Source: an uncultured Anaerococcus sp.
Lineage (GTDB): Bacteria > Bacillota_A > Clostridia > Tissierellales > Peptoniphilaceae
Direction: 5' to 3'
Assembly: GCA_945916625.1 (NCBI GenBank)
Contig: CAMEGY010000004.1
Span: 1-14,634 of the forward strand
DNA: 14,634 nucleotides
Of the stretch, positions 1 through 10,104 are shown piece after piece (position 1 is the first letter of the stretch; each line of letters starts with the position of its first letter). The translations under genes were made by a program, and so were the position numbers. A model generated the notes under the pieces. The model did no database searches and was not told where the DNA came from. It was given only the letters and a program-made list of their open reading frames with translations.

Positions 1-50
1 ATATGTTAATGATATAAAAGATGGGTAAGAAAATAATAGGAGAGATAATA

Positions 51-191
51 ATGGATTAAGATAAAGATTTGATTTTAGGCTGCCTTGCTCTATTCGTCCT
101 AATCGTCTCAATTATCATGTCCTACAAAACTGTAAAAATTGAATACGCTTGGATAATAGGAACAATCCTTCTCGCATGCTACCATGCCTAG
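51..191 (+). pseudogene. possible small membrane protein frame interrupted by a stop at codon 3
   Basis: An ATG at 51 follows a good AGGAGA ribosome-binding site (38-43). It reads Met-Asp-TAA and then stays open for 43 more codons to a TAG at 189-191. The open part encodes two hydrophobic stretches (LILGCLALFVLIVSIIMSY and YAWIIGTILLACY), as in a very small two-helix membrane protein. If real, this is a small gene broken by one nonsense codon. It overlaps a lipoprotein-like frame on the other strand (108-242), and at most one of the two is likely to be genuine. No family is recognised. Confidence 0.2.
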
Positions 192-242
192 GGCAAGGCC
201 TCCTGTTAATAAAACTCTTCCTATTTTTCTAATACTTTTCAT
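108..242 (-). CDS. small lipoprotein-like peptide, 44 aa, possibly a truncated gene
   Basis: The ATG (242-240) has a strong AAGGAG ribosome-binding site at 248-253, five bases upstream. The product opens with a basic N-terminus (MKSIRKIGR), a short hydrophobic core (VLLTGGLALGM) and a lipobox-like VAC, so Cys23 would be the lipidated residue. Only about 21 residues follow (EKDCSYYPSVFNFYSFVGHDN) before TGA. That is very short for a lipoprotein, so it may be a genuine small protein or the head of a decayed one. It lies just downstream of the V-ATPase terminator on the same strand. I saw no terminator after it. No family is recognised, and a plus-strand small frame competes for the same bases. 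Confidence 0.35.
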   Translation of the reverse strand: MKSIRKIGRVLLTGGLALGMVACEKDCSYYPSVFNFYSFVGHDN

Positions 243-324
243 ATTTTCTCCTTAATTTTCTTTTAGATATATCTATATTATTAGTATAGCGATAAAAGAA
301 AAAAAGAGAATTTCAGACTTTGTA

Positions 325-352
325 AGAAAAAAACCACCGTATGTCCGGTGGT
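325..352 (-). terminator. rho-independent terminator of the V-ATPase operon
   Basis: A perfect 7-bp GC-rich hairpin (ACCACCG 333-339, CGGTGGT 346-352) has a 6-base loop. On the minus strand it is followed by a run of seven T (327-333). It begins 6 bases after the stop codon of subunit D and closes the nine-gene operon. Confidence 0.9.
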
Positions 353-358
353 CTTTGT

Positions 359-997
359 TTATCTTTCTTCTGAAATTATATCCTTTACTTTCATCAAACG
401 AGAGATTGTTGCTCTTTCGTTTTCTTCTAGTTTGGCTCTGATGTATTTTATTGTTTCTTCAAGATCTGGGATTGTCCTGTATTCTAGGGCGTTTACCCTT
501 CTTCTTGTCGATTCGATCTCATCTGCCATTAGCTGGGTTGTTTTTTCAAGCTCAGCTAGCTCTAGGAGCCTATCTGTGACGTGGTTTAATTTCAAAATTG
601 CTTCGTCTAGGCCCACGCTTGTTGTGGCGTAGCCATATGGAAACATAGAAGCTTTTTCGTTTACATTTACCTTAAATTCCATCTTAGGAATCCTAACACT
701 CATGACGTTTTTGGTAGTTATATCAACGCCAACTTCCTGAGTTGGAAAACTTACCGCTTCTTCGAGGGTATCTGGGCTCATGAAGGCTGATGCCATTAGG
801 AAGGAGGCAAAAGAATCTGATAGTTCTTTTTCTACTTCTTCCCTGAGTTTTTTGTTTTCCCTGATTAGTTCAAGGAATTGTCTCATCAGCTCATCTTGCT
901 TATCTTTTAAGAGCTTGTAGCCCCTTTTGGCTGTGGCAAGTCTTCCCTTTAGGGTGTTTAGGTTCATCCTAGTTGGGGTTACTTTTAATCTTGCCAT
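359..997 (-). CDS. ntpD: V-type ATP synthase/ATPase subunit D (central stalk)
   Basis: This is the long coiled-coil rotor shaft that sits inside the A3B3 headpiece and passes rotation to the membrane ring. The 212 aa are normal for the family. The N-terminus (MARLKVTPTRMNLNTLKGRL, then RGYKLLKDKQDEL) is the hallmark of V/A-type subunit D, and both ends are heptad-rich helices. It is the last gene of the operon and starts 3 bases after the stop of subunit B. Its own ribosome-binding site is weak, so translation probably depends on coupling to B. The terminator follows directly. In databases it may carry the symbol atpD. Confidence 0.96.
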   Translation of the reverse strand: MARLKVTPTRMNLNTLKGRLATAKRGYKLLKDKQDELMRQFLELIRENKKLREEVEKELSDSFASFLMASAFMSPDTLEEAVSFPTQEVGVDITTKNVMSVRIPKMEFKVNVNEKASMFPYGYATTSVGLDEAILKLNHVTDRLLELAELEKTTQLMADEIESTRRRVNALEYRTIPDLEETIKYIRAKLEENERATISRLMKVKDIISEER

Positions 998-1000
998 AGG

Positions 1001-2368
1001 CTAGTCCATATATTTTTCTATTAGGGCATCATCGATTCTCTTAAGCTCTGATTTTGGAATTATCTTTAAGAGTTCCCAACCTAAGTTAAGAGTATCTTCG
1101 ATTGTCCTGTTTGTGTAATAACCTTGGTTGATATATTTTTCTTCAAATTGTTTTGCAAATTCTGCAAAGGCTAGGTCTGCATCTGATAGAGCAGAGTCAC
1201 CTAGGATTTTTTGAAGCTCTCTTGCATCCACACCTGAAGCGTAGGCTGCGTAGATTTGGTTCATTGTATCTGCGTGGTCTTCTCTGGTTTTGCCCTTACC
1301 TATACCCTTATCCTTAAGCCTTGATAGGGATGGAAGGATTGATACAGGTGGTTGGGCACCTTGGTTATAAAGTCCACGGTCTAGGATGATCTGGCCTTCT
1401 GTTATATAGCCTGTTAGGTCTGGAATTGGGTGGGTGATATCATCTTCTGGCATTGACAATATAGGAATTTGTGTGATTGTTCCTGGCTTGCCACGAAGTT
1501 TTCCAGCCCTTTCGTATATAGTAGAAAGGTCTGTATATAGATATCCTGGATATCCACGTCTGCCTGGTACTTCCTTACGGGCTGCAGATACTTCACGAAG
1601 GGCTTCTGCGTAATTTGTCATGTCTGTCATGATAACAAGCACTTGCATGTCCTTTTCAAAGGCTAGATATTCTGCACAAGTAAGGGCCATTTTTGGTGTT
1701 GAAAGACGTTCTATTGCTGGGTCGTCAGCTAGGTTCATAAATAAAACTGAACGGTCGATAGCACCTGTTTTCTTAAAGTCATCCATGAAGAATTGGGCTT
1801 CTTCGAAGGTAATACCGATAGCTGCAAAGACTACCGCAAATCCTTCATCATCTCCCAAAACTCTGGCTTGTCTTGCAATTTGGGCTGCTACTTGGTTGTG
1901 TGGCAGACCGTTTCCAGAAAATATTGGAAGCTTTTGGCCACGAACAAGTGTATTTAGTCCGTCAATTGTAGAAATTCCTGTTTGGATAAATTCTGATGGA
2001 TAGTCTCTTGATACAGGGTTAATTGCTGTACCATTTACGTCCCTCTTATCTTCTGGAATTATGTCTGGACCATCGTCGATTGCTTCTCCAAGTCCATTGA
2101 AGGCACGTCCTATCATGTCTTCACTTACTGCAAGTTCAAGTGGTCTACCTAAAAATCTTACTGATGTGCTTTCTAGGTTGATACCGGTTGATCCTTCAAA
2201 AAGCTGAACCATGGCACGGTTCTTGTCTACTTCTATTACCCTACCTCTTCTGTGTTCGCCTGTTTGAAGCTTGATATCTACAAGTTCTTCGAAGTTTACT
2301 CCCTCTACGCCTTCGACAAGCATAAGAGGGCCAACTACTTCTGTTACTGTTTTATATTCTTTTAACAT
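1001..2368 (-). CDS. ntpB: V-type ATP synthase/ATPase subunit B (non-catalytic)
   Basis: This is the non-catalytic partner of subunit A in the A3B3 hexamer. The 455 aa are typical. Where a Walker A loop would be, residues 151-159 read SGNGLPHNQ, the degenerate loop that marks the B subunit. The arginine finger that reaches into the neighbouring catalytic site is seen as R350 in PSLSRL, at the same number as in E. hirae NtpB. The ATG is preceded by AGGAGG lying inside the last codons of subunit A, 4 bases after whose stop B begins, so the two genes are coupled. No key residue is missing. Confidence 0.97.
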   Translation of the reverse strand: MLKEYKTVTEVVGPLMLVEGVEGVNFEELVDIKLQTGEHRRGRVIEVDKNRAMVQLFEGSTGINLESTSVRFLGRPLELAVSEDMIGRAFNGLGEAIDDGPDIIPEDKRDVNGTAINPVSRDYPSEFIQTGISTIDGLNTLVRGQKLPIFSGNGLPHNQVAAQIARQARVLGDDEGFAVVFAAIGITFEEAQFFMDDFKKTGAIDRSVLFMNLADDPAIERLSTPKMALTCAEYLAFEKDMQVLVIMTDMTNYAEALREVSAARKEVPGRRGYPGYLYTDLSTIYERAGKLRGKPGTITQIPILSMPEDDITHPIPDLTGYITEGQIILDRGLYNQGAQPPVSILPSLSRLKDKGIGKGKTREDHADTMNQIYAAYASGVDARELQKILGDSALSDADLAFAEFAKQFEEKYINQGYYTNRTIEDTLNLGWELLKIIPKSELKRIDDALIEKYMD

Positions 2369-2372
2369 CCGT

Positions 2373-4130
2373 CTATGCCTCCTTTACTAGCTTATCTATA
2401 GCTTGGTCGATTTCTTCTCTAATTTCTGTAAATCTTTCTTTATTGTCTTCGCTAATTAATTTTAGTCTTGATATAGCTTCGTTGACTTCAAGATTTTCTA
2501 TATCCTTAATCTCTACTCCTTTAGATAGGGCTTCTAATGATTTATCATAGAAATATAAGATTAGCTTTAGCATCTTATATTGCTTATCTAGTGAGCAGTA
2601 GGTATCTGTATCGTGGAAGGCGTTTTGTTGTAGATAGTCTTCCCTGATAGATTTGGTCACATTTAATTTAAGCTTATCGTCATCTGAAAGTGCGTCACGT
2701 CCTACAAGTCTTACTACCTCTAAGAGGCCAGATTCTTGTTGAAGTAGGCTCATGGCACGTTTTCTGTGTGTTGAGAAATCTTCGTCTACATCAGAATCTA
2801 TAAACTTATCCATCTTATCTTGGTATAAAGAATAAGAATCTATCCAGTTTATAGCTGGGAAATGTCTTTGATAAGATAAGTCATAATCAAGTCCCCAGAA
2901 GACCTTTACGATACGAAGGGTCGCTTGGGTAACTGGTTCTGATAAGTCCCCACCTGGAGGAGATACGGCTCCTATTACTGATAGGGTTCCTATATCTTCT
3001 CTATTACCTAAAACTCTAACCTTTCCAGCTCTTTCGTAGAAGTCTGCTATACGGCTGGCAAGGTATGCTGGATAACCTTCGTCTCCTGGCATCTCTTCTA
3101 GACGACCACTCATCTCACGAAGTGCTTCCGCCCATCTTGATGTAGAGTCTGCCATCATAGCTACGTTGTAGCCCATGTCTCTGTAGTATTCAGCAAGGGT
3201 AATACCTGTGTATATAGATGCTTCCCTGGCTGCTACTGGCATGTTTGATGTATTTGCAATTAGGACTGTACGTTTCATGATTGATTCGCCAGTTTTTGGG
3301 TCAACAAGCTCAGGAAATTCGTTAAGTACGTCAGTCATTTCGTTTCCACGTTCACCACAACCAACATAGATTACGATGTCAGCATCTGCGTATTTTGCAA
3401 TCTGGTGTTGGACAACTGTTTTACCAGAACCAAATGGACCTGGGATAGCTGCAGTACCACCCTTTGCAACTGGGAAGAAGGTGTCTATTACCCTTTGTCC
3501 TGTGATAAGTGGTTCGTTAGGGTCGATTTTTTCTTTGATTGGCCTTCCCTGTCTAACTGGCCAGTATTGGATCATATTAATTTCTTTATCGCCATCTTTT
3601 GTTTCTATAACAGCGATAGTTTCGGCTACCTTATATTCACCAGATTTTATATCTTTTAGTTTTCCGCTAACTCCGTATGGTACCATGATTTTGTGGGTGA
3701 TAACTGTGGTTTCTTCTACAGTTCCAAGTATATCACCAGGAAGGACTTCATCACCTACATTGGCTTGTGGAACAAAGTCCCAAACTCTATCCCTATCTAG
3801 GGCTGGTGCTGTTACTCCTCTTTCTAGGAAATTTCCTGCAAGGTCTTCAAGCTTTTCAAGTGGCCTTTGGATACCGTCGTACATTCTTTCGATCATACCA
3901 GGTCCAAGCTCAACTGATAGCGGTCTACCTGTTGAACGAACCTCATCTCCAGGCCCTATACCAGTAGTCTCTTCATAAACTTGAATACTTGCGACATCTC
4001 CCCTCATCTCAATTATTTCGCCGATGAGCTTATCTTTTGATACCTCAACCACGTCATAGATATTGGCATCAGATAGGCCCTCTGCCTCTATTAGTGGTCC
4101 GGATACTTTAGTAATTTTACCTATATTCAA
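2373..4130 (-). CDS. ntpA: V-type ATP synthase/ATPase subunit A (catalytic)
   Basis: This is the catalytic nucleotide-binding subunit of V1. The 585 aa match the family. An N-terminal beta-barrel is followed by the non-homologous region typical of A subunits (about 110-200). The Walker A loop is GPFGSGKT (231-238, with K237 and T238), and the catalytic glutamate is E260 in GCGERGNEM. The [13 protein letters not shown] stretch is also characteristic. The start codon is TTG (4130-4128) with a good GGAG seven bases upstream, and no better in-frame ATG is present. It begins 11 bases after the subunit F stop. The unusual start may tune how much is made. It is the catalytic core of the enzyme whose rotor ring is ntpK. 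Confidence 0.97.
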   Translation of the reverse strand: MNIGKITKVSGPLIEAEGLSDANIYDVVEVSKDKLIGEIIEMRGDVASIQVYEETTGIGPGDEVRSTGRPLSVELGPGMIERMYDGIQRPLEKLEDLAGNFLERGVTAPALDRDRVWDFVPQANVGDEVLPGDILGTVEETTVITHKIMVPYGVSGKLKDIKSGEYKVAETIAVIETKDGDKEINMIQYWPVRQGRPIKEKIDPNEPLITGQRVIDTFFPVAKGGTAAIPGPFGSGKTVVQHQIAKYADADIVIYVGCGERGNEMTDVLNEFPELVDPKTGESIMKRTVLIANTSNMPVAAREASIYTGITLAEYYRDMGYNVAMMADSTSRWAEALREMSGRLEEMPGDEGYPAYLASRIADFYERAGKVRVLGNREDIGTLSVIGAVSPPGGDLSEPVTQATLRIVKVFWGLDYDLSYQRHFPAINWIDSYSLYQDKMDKFIDSDVDEDFSTHRKRAMSLLQQESGLLEVVRLVGRDALSDDDKLKLNVTKSIREDYLQQNAFHDTDTYCSLDKQYKMLKLILYFYDKSLEALSKGVEIKDIENLEVNEAISRLKLISEDNKERFTEIREEIDQAIDKLVKEA

Positions 4131-4141
4131 ATTAAGCTCCT

Positions 4142-4453
4142 TTAATTTAGAATATTTGCTCCGACTGCCTTTTCGACCGAGCGGTTGATATCCGCTAGGC
4201 CAATGCCTAATGATCCCTTGTTAGATGGGATTAGGATTATAGCTGGAGTCATACTCTCTCTGTATTTATCTATAGTTTCTTGACAAAGCTTAGCAAGTGC
4301 TTCGGTAATGAAAATCACACCGTATTGTTCAGCTGCTAACTTTTCAATCAAGTCATCTGTGTCTTTTTTGTCAACGGCTGTAAAAACATCAATTCCTATC
4401 GCCTTAAAGGCTAAAATTGAGTCCTTATCGCCTATTACTCCAATCTTATACAT
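4142..4453 (-). CDS. ntpG: V-type ATP synthase/ATPase subunit F (central stalk)
   Basis: This is a small globular rotor component that binds subunit D in the central stalk. At 103 aa it has the usual length. The opening [20 protein letters not shown] (Rossmann-like beta strand, G-D-K-D, then A-F-K-A-x-G) is the family signature, and the IIFITE-like segment (here VIFITEALA) is also typical. The ATG lies inside the end of subunit C, with an 8-base overlap, so the two are translationally coupled. It is called subunit F in general nomenclature and NtpG in E. hirae. Confidence 0.94.
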   Translation of the reverse strand: MYKIGVIGDKDSILAFKAIGIDVFTAVDKKDTDDLIEKLAAEQYGVIFITEALAKLCQETIDKYRESMTPAIILIPSNKGSLGIGLADINRSVEKAVGANILN

Positions 4454-5480
4454 AAGTTTCTCTTAACCTTTCCCTAGTAAAGTCTTTTGGAAGTGAGTTT
4501 AACTTAGAAATAAAGATTATCCTTAGGTTTTTAATTTCTTGCTCTTTTGCAATCAAAAATCCTAGCAAAACTTCCGGACCATAGGTCATAGACTTAGCTT
4601 CTTTGGCAAAGTCCATAAAGTGATCGTCAATGGCCTTTTCTAGGTCAAGAAGATTTTCTGTATCAGTTTTATCCCTGTCTAAGCACTTCGCAAGATAGGA
4701 ATTTATAGCAAGGCTTGATGTCCTAACTAAAATCCCACTTATATCCATGCTTGCCATTTCTAAGAGGTCGTCCTTATCAAGGTTGCCACCTTCTATCAGA
4801 CACTTTCTTAGGTATTCAAGGTCAAGTTTTTGTCCCCTAATCCTTAGAATTGTTTTGATATTAACCAGGTCTATGCTTTCTTTAGTATAAGTTATTAAAG
4901 AATCTAAGCCTGTTTTTTTGGCAAGGTCTAAAAGCCTTTCATAATAAGATTTATCAAGTGATATATCTATCATTGCAGGATTTTCACTTTCCTTATAGCT
5001 ATCTATGGCCTCTTTTGCGTAAGCAAGATATATATTTCTCTCATCTTTTTCGCCTATTTCGTCAAGGATTAATTCATCATCTCCTAGCTTTATTAGCTCT
5101 CTTTTTATATAGGCTGTATCTATGTTTGCCATTGGAGAATAAATTTTAGAATAATCTTCTTCTTGGATAATTTCTTTTACTACAAGTTTTAGATTGTGAA
5201 AGTTATATTTTTCGAGTAGGTATTGGCTGATATTTTTATCAGGAGTTACCTCTGAAATTTTTTCGTATACTCTCACAAGTTCCTTATTAAGGATTTCTTC
5301 ATAGTCCTCATCCCTATCAAGTTCAGCTATAAAACTAGCATAGGATGAGTCATTTAGCCCATTTATCACTTCTCTTAAACTTCCATAGTCATTTAGTCTT
5401 TCAAGGTCTCGGGCCCTAAGCAGATCGTCTTCATATATCCTTGTGGATGTAGAAGCTGCTATGAAGTTTTCTCTATTCAT
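4446..5480 (-). CDS. ntpC: V-type ATP synthase/ATPase subunit C (d-type, rotor-stalk connector)
   Basis: This is the funnel-shaped subunit that joins the central stalk to the membrane rotor ring (subunit C in bacteria, d in eukaryotes). It has 344 aa and is almost wholly alpha-helical. It opens with a conserved-looking stretch (STRIYEDDLLRARDLERL) and contains YLLEKYNFHNLKLVVKEII, a motif shared across the family. It overlaps the end of subunit E by 4 bases (ATGA) and the start of subunit F by 8 bases. Its identity rests on both motif and the fixed gene order E-C-F-A-B-D. Confidence 0.93.
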   Translation of the reverse strand: MNRENFIAASTSTRIYEDDLLRARDLERLNDYGSLREVINGLNDSSYASFIAELDRDEDYEEILNKELVRVYEKISEVTPDKNISQYLLEKYNFHNLKLVVKEIIQEEDYSKIYSPMANIDTAYIKRELIKLGDDELILDEIGEKDERNIYLAYAKEAIDSYKESENPAMIDISLDKSYYERLLDLAKKTGLDSLITYTKESIDLVNIKTILRIRGQKLDLEYLRKCLIEGGNLDKDDLLEMASMDISGILVRTSSLAINSYLAKCLDRDKTDTENLLDLEKAIDDHFMDFAKEAKSMTYGPEVLLGFLIAKEQEIKNLRIIFISKLNSLPKDFTRERLRETYV

Positions 5481-6040
5481 ATTTCTTCCTTAGTAAAAAG
5501 TGCGTCAGATATCAGTTTTTTGATTTCGTCCTTTTGGTAATCAATTATAGATGTAAAGGAATTATCATAGGTAACACTCTCATCTTTTATCATAAAGCCA
5601 TCATCTGTGGCCTCTTCTGAGATAGTAAGGCCTTTCAGGTCTTCTTGATTAAAGGCATCTTTCATTCCTTCTTTTAGGATTATAACAGCATCCTTAGCTT
5701 CAAATCCCTTTAGTCTATTTAGGACAAACTTCTTATAAGAATCCTTATCTAGGTTTTTAAGCTTTAGAATAAGTTTATCAATTACCTGATTTATAAGCTC
5801 ATTTTTAGCCCCAATTTGTATATCACGAGCCTTACGTGATGAAGATAATTCTTCGTTGGCAAGTGTAAGTTCGCTTTCTTTTTTGGCGCCATCTAGGATT
5901 ACTTTTGCTTCAGCTTCTGCATTTTCTTTTGCTTCTGCTAGGATTTTGTCTGCCTCGGTTTTTGCCTTATCTAATATCTGTTTTTTTTCTTCTTCAGCCT
6001 TATTTTTTATAGATTCTAATATTAAATCAAGATTATTCAT
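5477..6040 (-). CDS. ntpE: V-type ATP synthase/ATPase subunit E (peripheral stalk)
   Basis: This is the peripheral stalk subunit that, with the G/H-type coiled coil, holds the headpiece still against the membrane subunit I. It has 187 aa. The N-terminal half (about 5-80) is one long charged helix rich in Ala, Glu and Lys (for example KAKTEADKILAEAKENAEAE). The C-terminal half is globular and includes the conserved-type segment around LNRLKGFEAKDAVIILKEG. The ATG has AGGA about eight bases upstream. It starts 15 bases after ntpK and overlaps ntpC by 4 bases. Confidence 0.93.
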   Translation of the reverse strand: MNNLDLILESIKNKAEEEKKQILDKAKTEADKILAEAKENAEAEAKVILDGAKKESELTLANEELSSSRKARDIQIGAKNELINQVIDKLILKLKNLDKDSYKKFVLNRLKGFEAKDAVIILKEGMKDAFNQEDLKGLTISEEATDDGFMIKDESVTYDNSFTSIIDYQKDEIKKLISDALFTKEEI

Positions 6041-6055
6041 AATCTTATCCTAATA

Positions 6056-8428
<2,373 letters not shown>

Positions 8429-8442
<14 letters not shown>

Positions 8443-8752
8443 TATTTATTATCCTTTCTACAAGCAAGTCAACAGTCTTATCAAGACCTGCCAATTCCTG
8501 GTTTTTGATCTCATCTGACTTATTCTTTGCTCTCTCTATTACTGGTTTACTTTCTTCTAGGGCCTTAGCCTTAGCCTCATCAACTATGTTTTTCGCCTCT
8601 TTTTTTGCACTATCAAGCTTTTCCCTATAGGAATTGTCAGCTCTAATTTTGGCTTCTTCAACAAGTTTATGGGCTTCTTCTTTAGCCGAGACAAGCATCT
8701 TATCGGCTTTTTGTTCAGCCTCTTTTACTTGGCTTAAAATGTCATCAGTCAT
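8429..8752 (-). CDS. ntpF: V-type ATPase G/H-type peripheral stalk subunit
   Basis: This is the first gene of the operon: 107 aa, nearly all one charged coiled coil (about 1-95) with repeats of the type AKEEAHKLVEEAK, as expected for the partner of subunit E in the peripheral stalk. Sequence alone is low in distinctive motifs, so the call leans on the heptad-rich composition, the length and its place immediately before ntpI, where E. hirae has ntpF. The ribosome-binding site is GGGGGTG, about three to six bases before the ATG. A promoter lies just upstream. It overlaps ntpI by 14 bases. Confidence 0.88.
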
Positions 8753-8773
8753 AATTCACCCCCATTTAACTAA

Positions 8774-8782
8774 ATTATATCA
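8774..8782 (-). promoter_or_regulatory. extended -10 promoter of the V-ATPase operon
   Basis: On the minus strand this reads TGATATAAT, a perfect -10 hexamer with the extended TGn. It sits 22 bases before the first start codon of the operon. No good -35 hexamer is visible, which is common with extended -10 promoters. The start of transcription would be near 8767. Confidence 0.65.
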
Positions 8783-8798
8783 TATTTTTACCCTTTTA

Positions 8799-8807
8799 TG
8801 GTATAAT
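8799..8807 (+). promoter_or_regulatory. extended -10 promoter of the lipoprotein gene
   Basis: TGGTATAAT is a perfect extended -10 on the plus strand, 45 bases before the lipoprotein start codon, and it lacks a clear -35 hexamer. It points away from the V-ATPase promoter; the two -10 boxes are only 16 bases apart, so binding at one probably affects the other. The same nine bases occur at 11594-11602 (minus) before the membrane protein/RNR pair. Confidence 0.65.
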
Positions 8808-8852
8808 TTAGACAAAATAAGTCTTATAATTTGATTATTTAAAGGAAAATCC

Positions 8853-9938
8853 ATGAAAAAATACATAAAAACCTTAATCCTAACCCTTATACTGACAGGA
8901 TGTGCCAAAGAAAATAAAAATATAAAAGAAAATTATCCCTTATCGAAATTAGACAATTTTTCCTATGACGAAAGCCTACTTACAGGCGAAAGGCTCATAG
9001 ATTATCCATCAAAGGTAGATAAAAACGCTCCTTCCTATAAAAAAAGCGACCTAGACAATCTCGACTACAATAAAGAGCTAAGGTTTGGGGATATATACTT
9101 TAGGATACCAGATAAATGCGCCGTTTTTAAAAAAGATGACCAATACTTTATAGACTTCCCCCTAGACCTGTCCTATAATATCTTGATAAATTTTAGGCCC
9201 TATGATTCTGATAAGGACCTAATAGAGCTTTGCCAGGAAATAATAAATAAGGAAAACATGGGGAAAAATCTCATCTCAAGACCTGTAGAAAATAAACTAG
9301 ATAACCTAGAAAGCGCCTATTTCATAACTGATAGTGATTCTTACACCTACACCCACTATCTTCTAAGAAGTGAAAATTCAACCATATACTTCACAATCAA
9401 ATCCGATTCGGCTAAAATAGGATCAAACATAATGGCAGATATGTTGATAACTGCCTACACACAAGGTGACGATATACTAGAGGTGAACAAATCTTTTAAG
9501 GACTACAAAAACAATTTATCAATCTATGCAACAAGAAGAGTAGAAATGTCAGGTCTAACTATGAAGATACCGGAAAATTTCTACTTAAACCAAGATTCTA
9601 AAAGCTTTAAATCCTTTGTAGCAAAGGAAGATAATGAGGTGATTGCCGAAATAATAATGAAAGAAGATAGAATCGACGGTTCTATCTATAAGGCCTTAGG
9701 ATTAAATTCTGGTAGTATTATATATCCAACGAAAATTATCAATATGGGAAAGGCTTCATATATGGATAATGTCATTGAATGTGACGCTAGAGTCTATATG
9801 AGGGAAAATACTCTGACAGGAAAGAAATTTGTGATAAATAGGAAAAACTCCTACGTCACAATAATAGTGGTAGGGCCTTTAGCAAACCAGTCATTAGTAA
9901 AATCAATGGCAGATTCTATAAGGAATTCTATAGAATAA
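8853..9938 (+). CDS. lipoprotein of unknown function with two similar tandem modules
   Basis: A 361-aa predicted surface lipoprotein. The signal peptide MKKYIKTLILTLILTGC ends in the lipobox LTGC, so Cys17 is the lipid anchor. A polar linker (18 to about 75) leads to two modules of about 127 residues each (77-203 and 233-361). Both begin with a short strand ending in I-P (YFRIPDKC; LTMKIPENF) and end with a beta strand then a helix containing ADML or ADSI (SNIMADMLITAY; VKSMADSIRNSI). This suggests an internal duplication, perhaps of a PsbP/Mog1-like alpha-beta fold, which is inference. The ATG has AAAGGA six bases upstream. It is divergent from the V-ATPase operon and ends next to a parS site. 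I do not recognise a family and assign no function. Confidence 0.85.
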   Translation: MKKYIKTLILTLILTGCAKENKNIKENYPLSKLDNFSYDESLLTGERLIDYPSKVDKNAPSYKKSDLDNLDYNKELRFGDIYFRIPDKCAVFKKDDQYFIDFPLDLSYNILINFRPYDSDKDLIELCQEIINKENMGKNLISRPVENKLDNLESAYFITDSDSYTYTHYLLRSENSTIYFTIKSDSAKIGSNIMADMLITAYTQGDDILEVNKSFKDYKNNLSIYATRRVEMSGLTMKIPENFYLNQDSKSFKSFVAKEDNEVIAEIIMKEDRIDGSIYKALGLNSGSIIYPTKIINMGKASYMDNVIECDARVYMRENTLTGKKFVINRKNSYVTIIVVGPLANQSLVKSMADSIRNSIE

Positions 9939-9941
9939 AAT

Positions 9942-9957
9942 TGTTTCACGTGAAACA
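9942..9957. other. parS: parS centromere-like site (ParB/Spo0J binding)
   Basis: TGTTTCACGTGAAACA is a perfect 16-bp palindrome (18 bp with flanking T and A, 9941-9958). It agrees fully with the Bacillus-type parS consensus TGTTNCACGTGAAACA. ParB loads onto such sites and recruits SMC for chromosome segregation. It lies 3 bases after the lipoprotein stop codon, outside any gene. In Firmicutes these sites cluster on the origin side of the chromosome. parA and parB are not in this window. Confidence 0.88.
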
Positions 9958-10001
9958 AAAAAGCAAAATGTCTTTTAGAAAACAAAAATAATAGTAAAAA
10001 C

Positions 10002-10061
10002 TTTTCACAAAAAAGTCTCTTTTTACAAAAAAATCCAAAAATAAAAAATTTTCACAAAAAA
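10002..10061 (+). repeat. A-rich tract with repeated TTTTCACA/TTTTTACA words
   Basis: Between the parS site and the terminator, TTTTCACAAAAAA occurs at 10002-10014, a variant TTTTTACAAAAAAA at 10020-10033, and TTTTCACAAAAAA again at 10049-10061. The whole stretch is strikingly asymmetric in A on the plus strand. The words are too far from TTATNCACA to call DnaA boxes. No function is assigned. Confidence 0.4.
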
Positions 10062-10075
10062 AATAAATCAATCAA

Positions 10076-10104
10076 AAAGCCGGATAAATTTCCGGCTTTG
10101 TTTT
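10076..10104. terminator. bidirectional rho-independent terminator
   Basis: A perfect 9-bp hairpin (AAAGCCGGA 10076-10084, TCCGGCTTT 10091-10099) has a 6-base loop. On the plus strand it is followed by GTTTTAT and can end the lipoprotein transcript. On the minus strand the arm runs into TTTTTGATTGATTT and ends the ribonucleotide reductase transcript, starting 4 bases after that gene's stop. Confidence 0.88.

Noticed and set aside
1620..2003. 127-codon plus-strand ORF
   Set aside because: It is antisense to ntpB, which is intact with all expected motifs.
3376..3978. 200-codon plus-strand ORF
   Set aside because: It is antisense to the strongly conserved ntpA coding sequence and has serine/proline-rich composition typical of shadow frames.
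8809..8825. AGAC...GTCT inverted repeat in the lipoprotein leader as an operator
   Set aside because: Only four paired bases with a 7-base gap in AT-rich sequence, so chance is likely.
10001..10060. TTTTCACA words as DnaA boxes or a replication origin
   Set aside because: They differ from TTATNCACA at two positions, there is no dnaA or dnaN nearby, and no recognisable unwinding-element layout.
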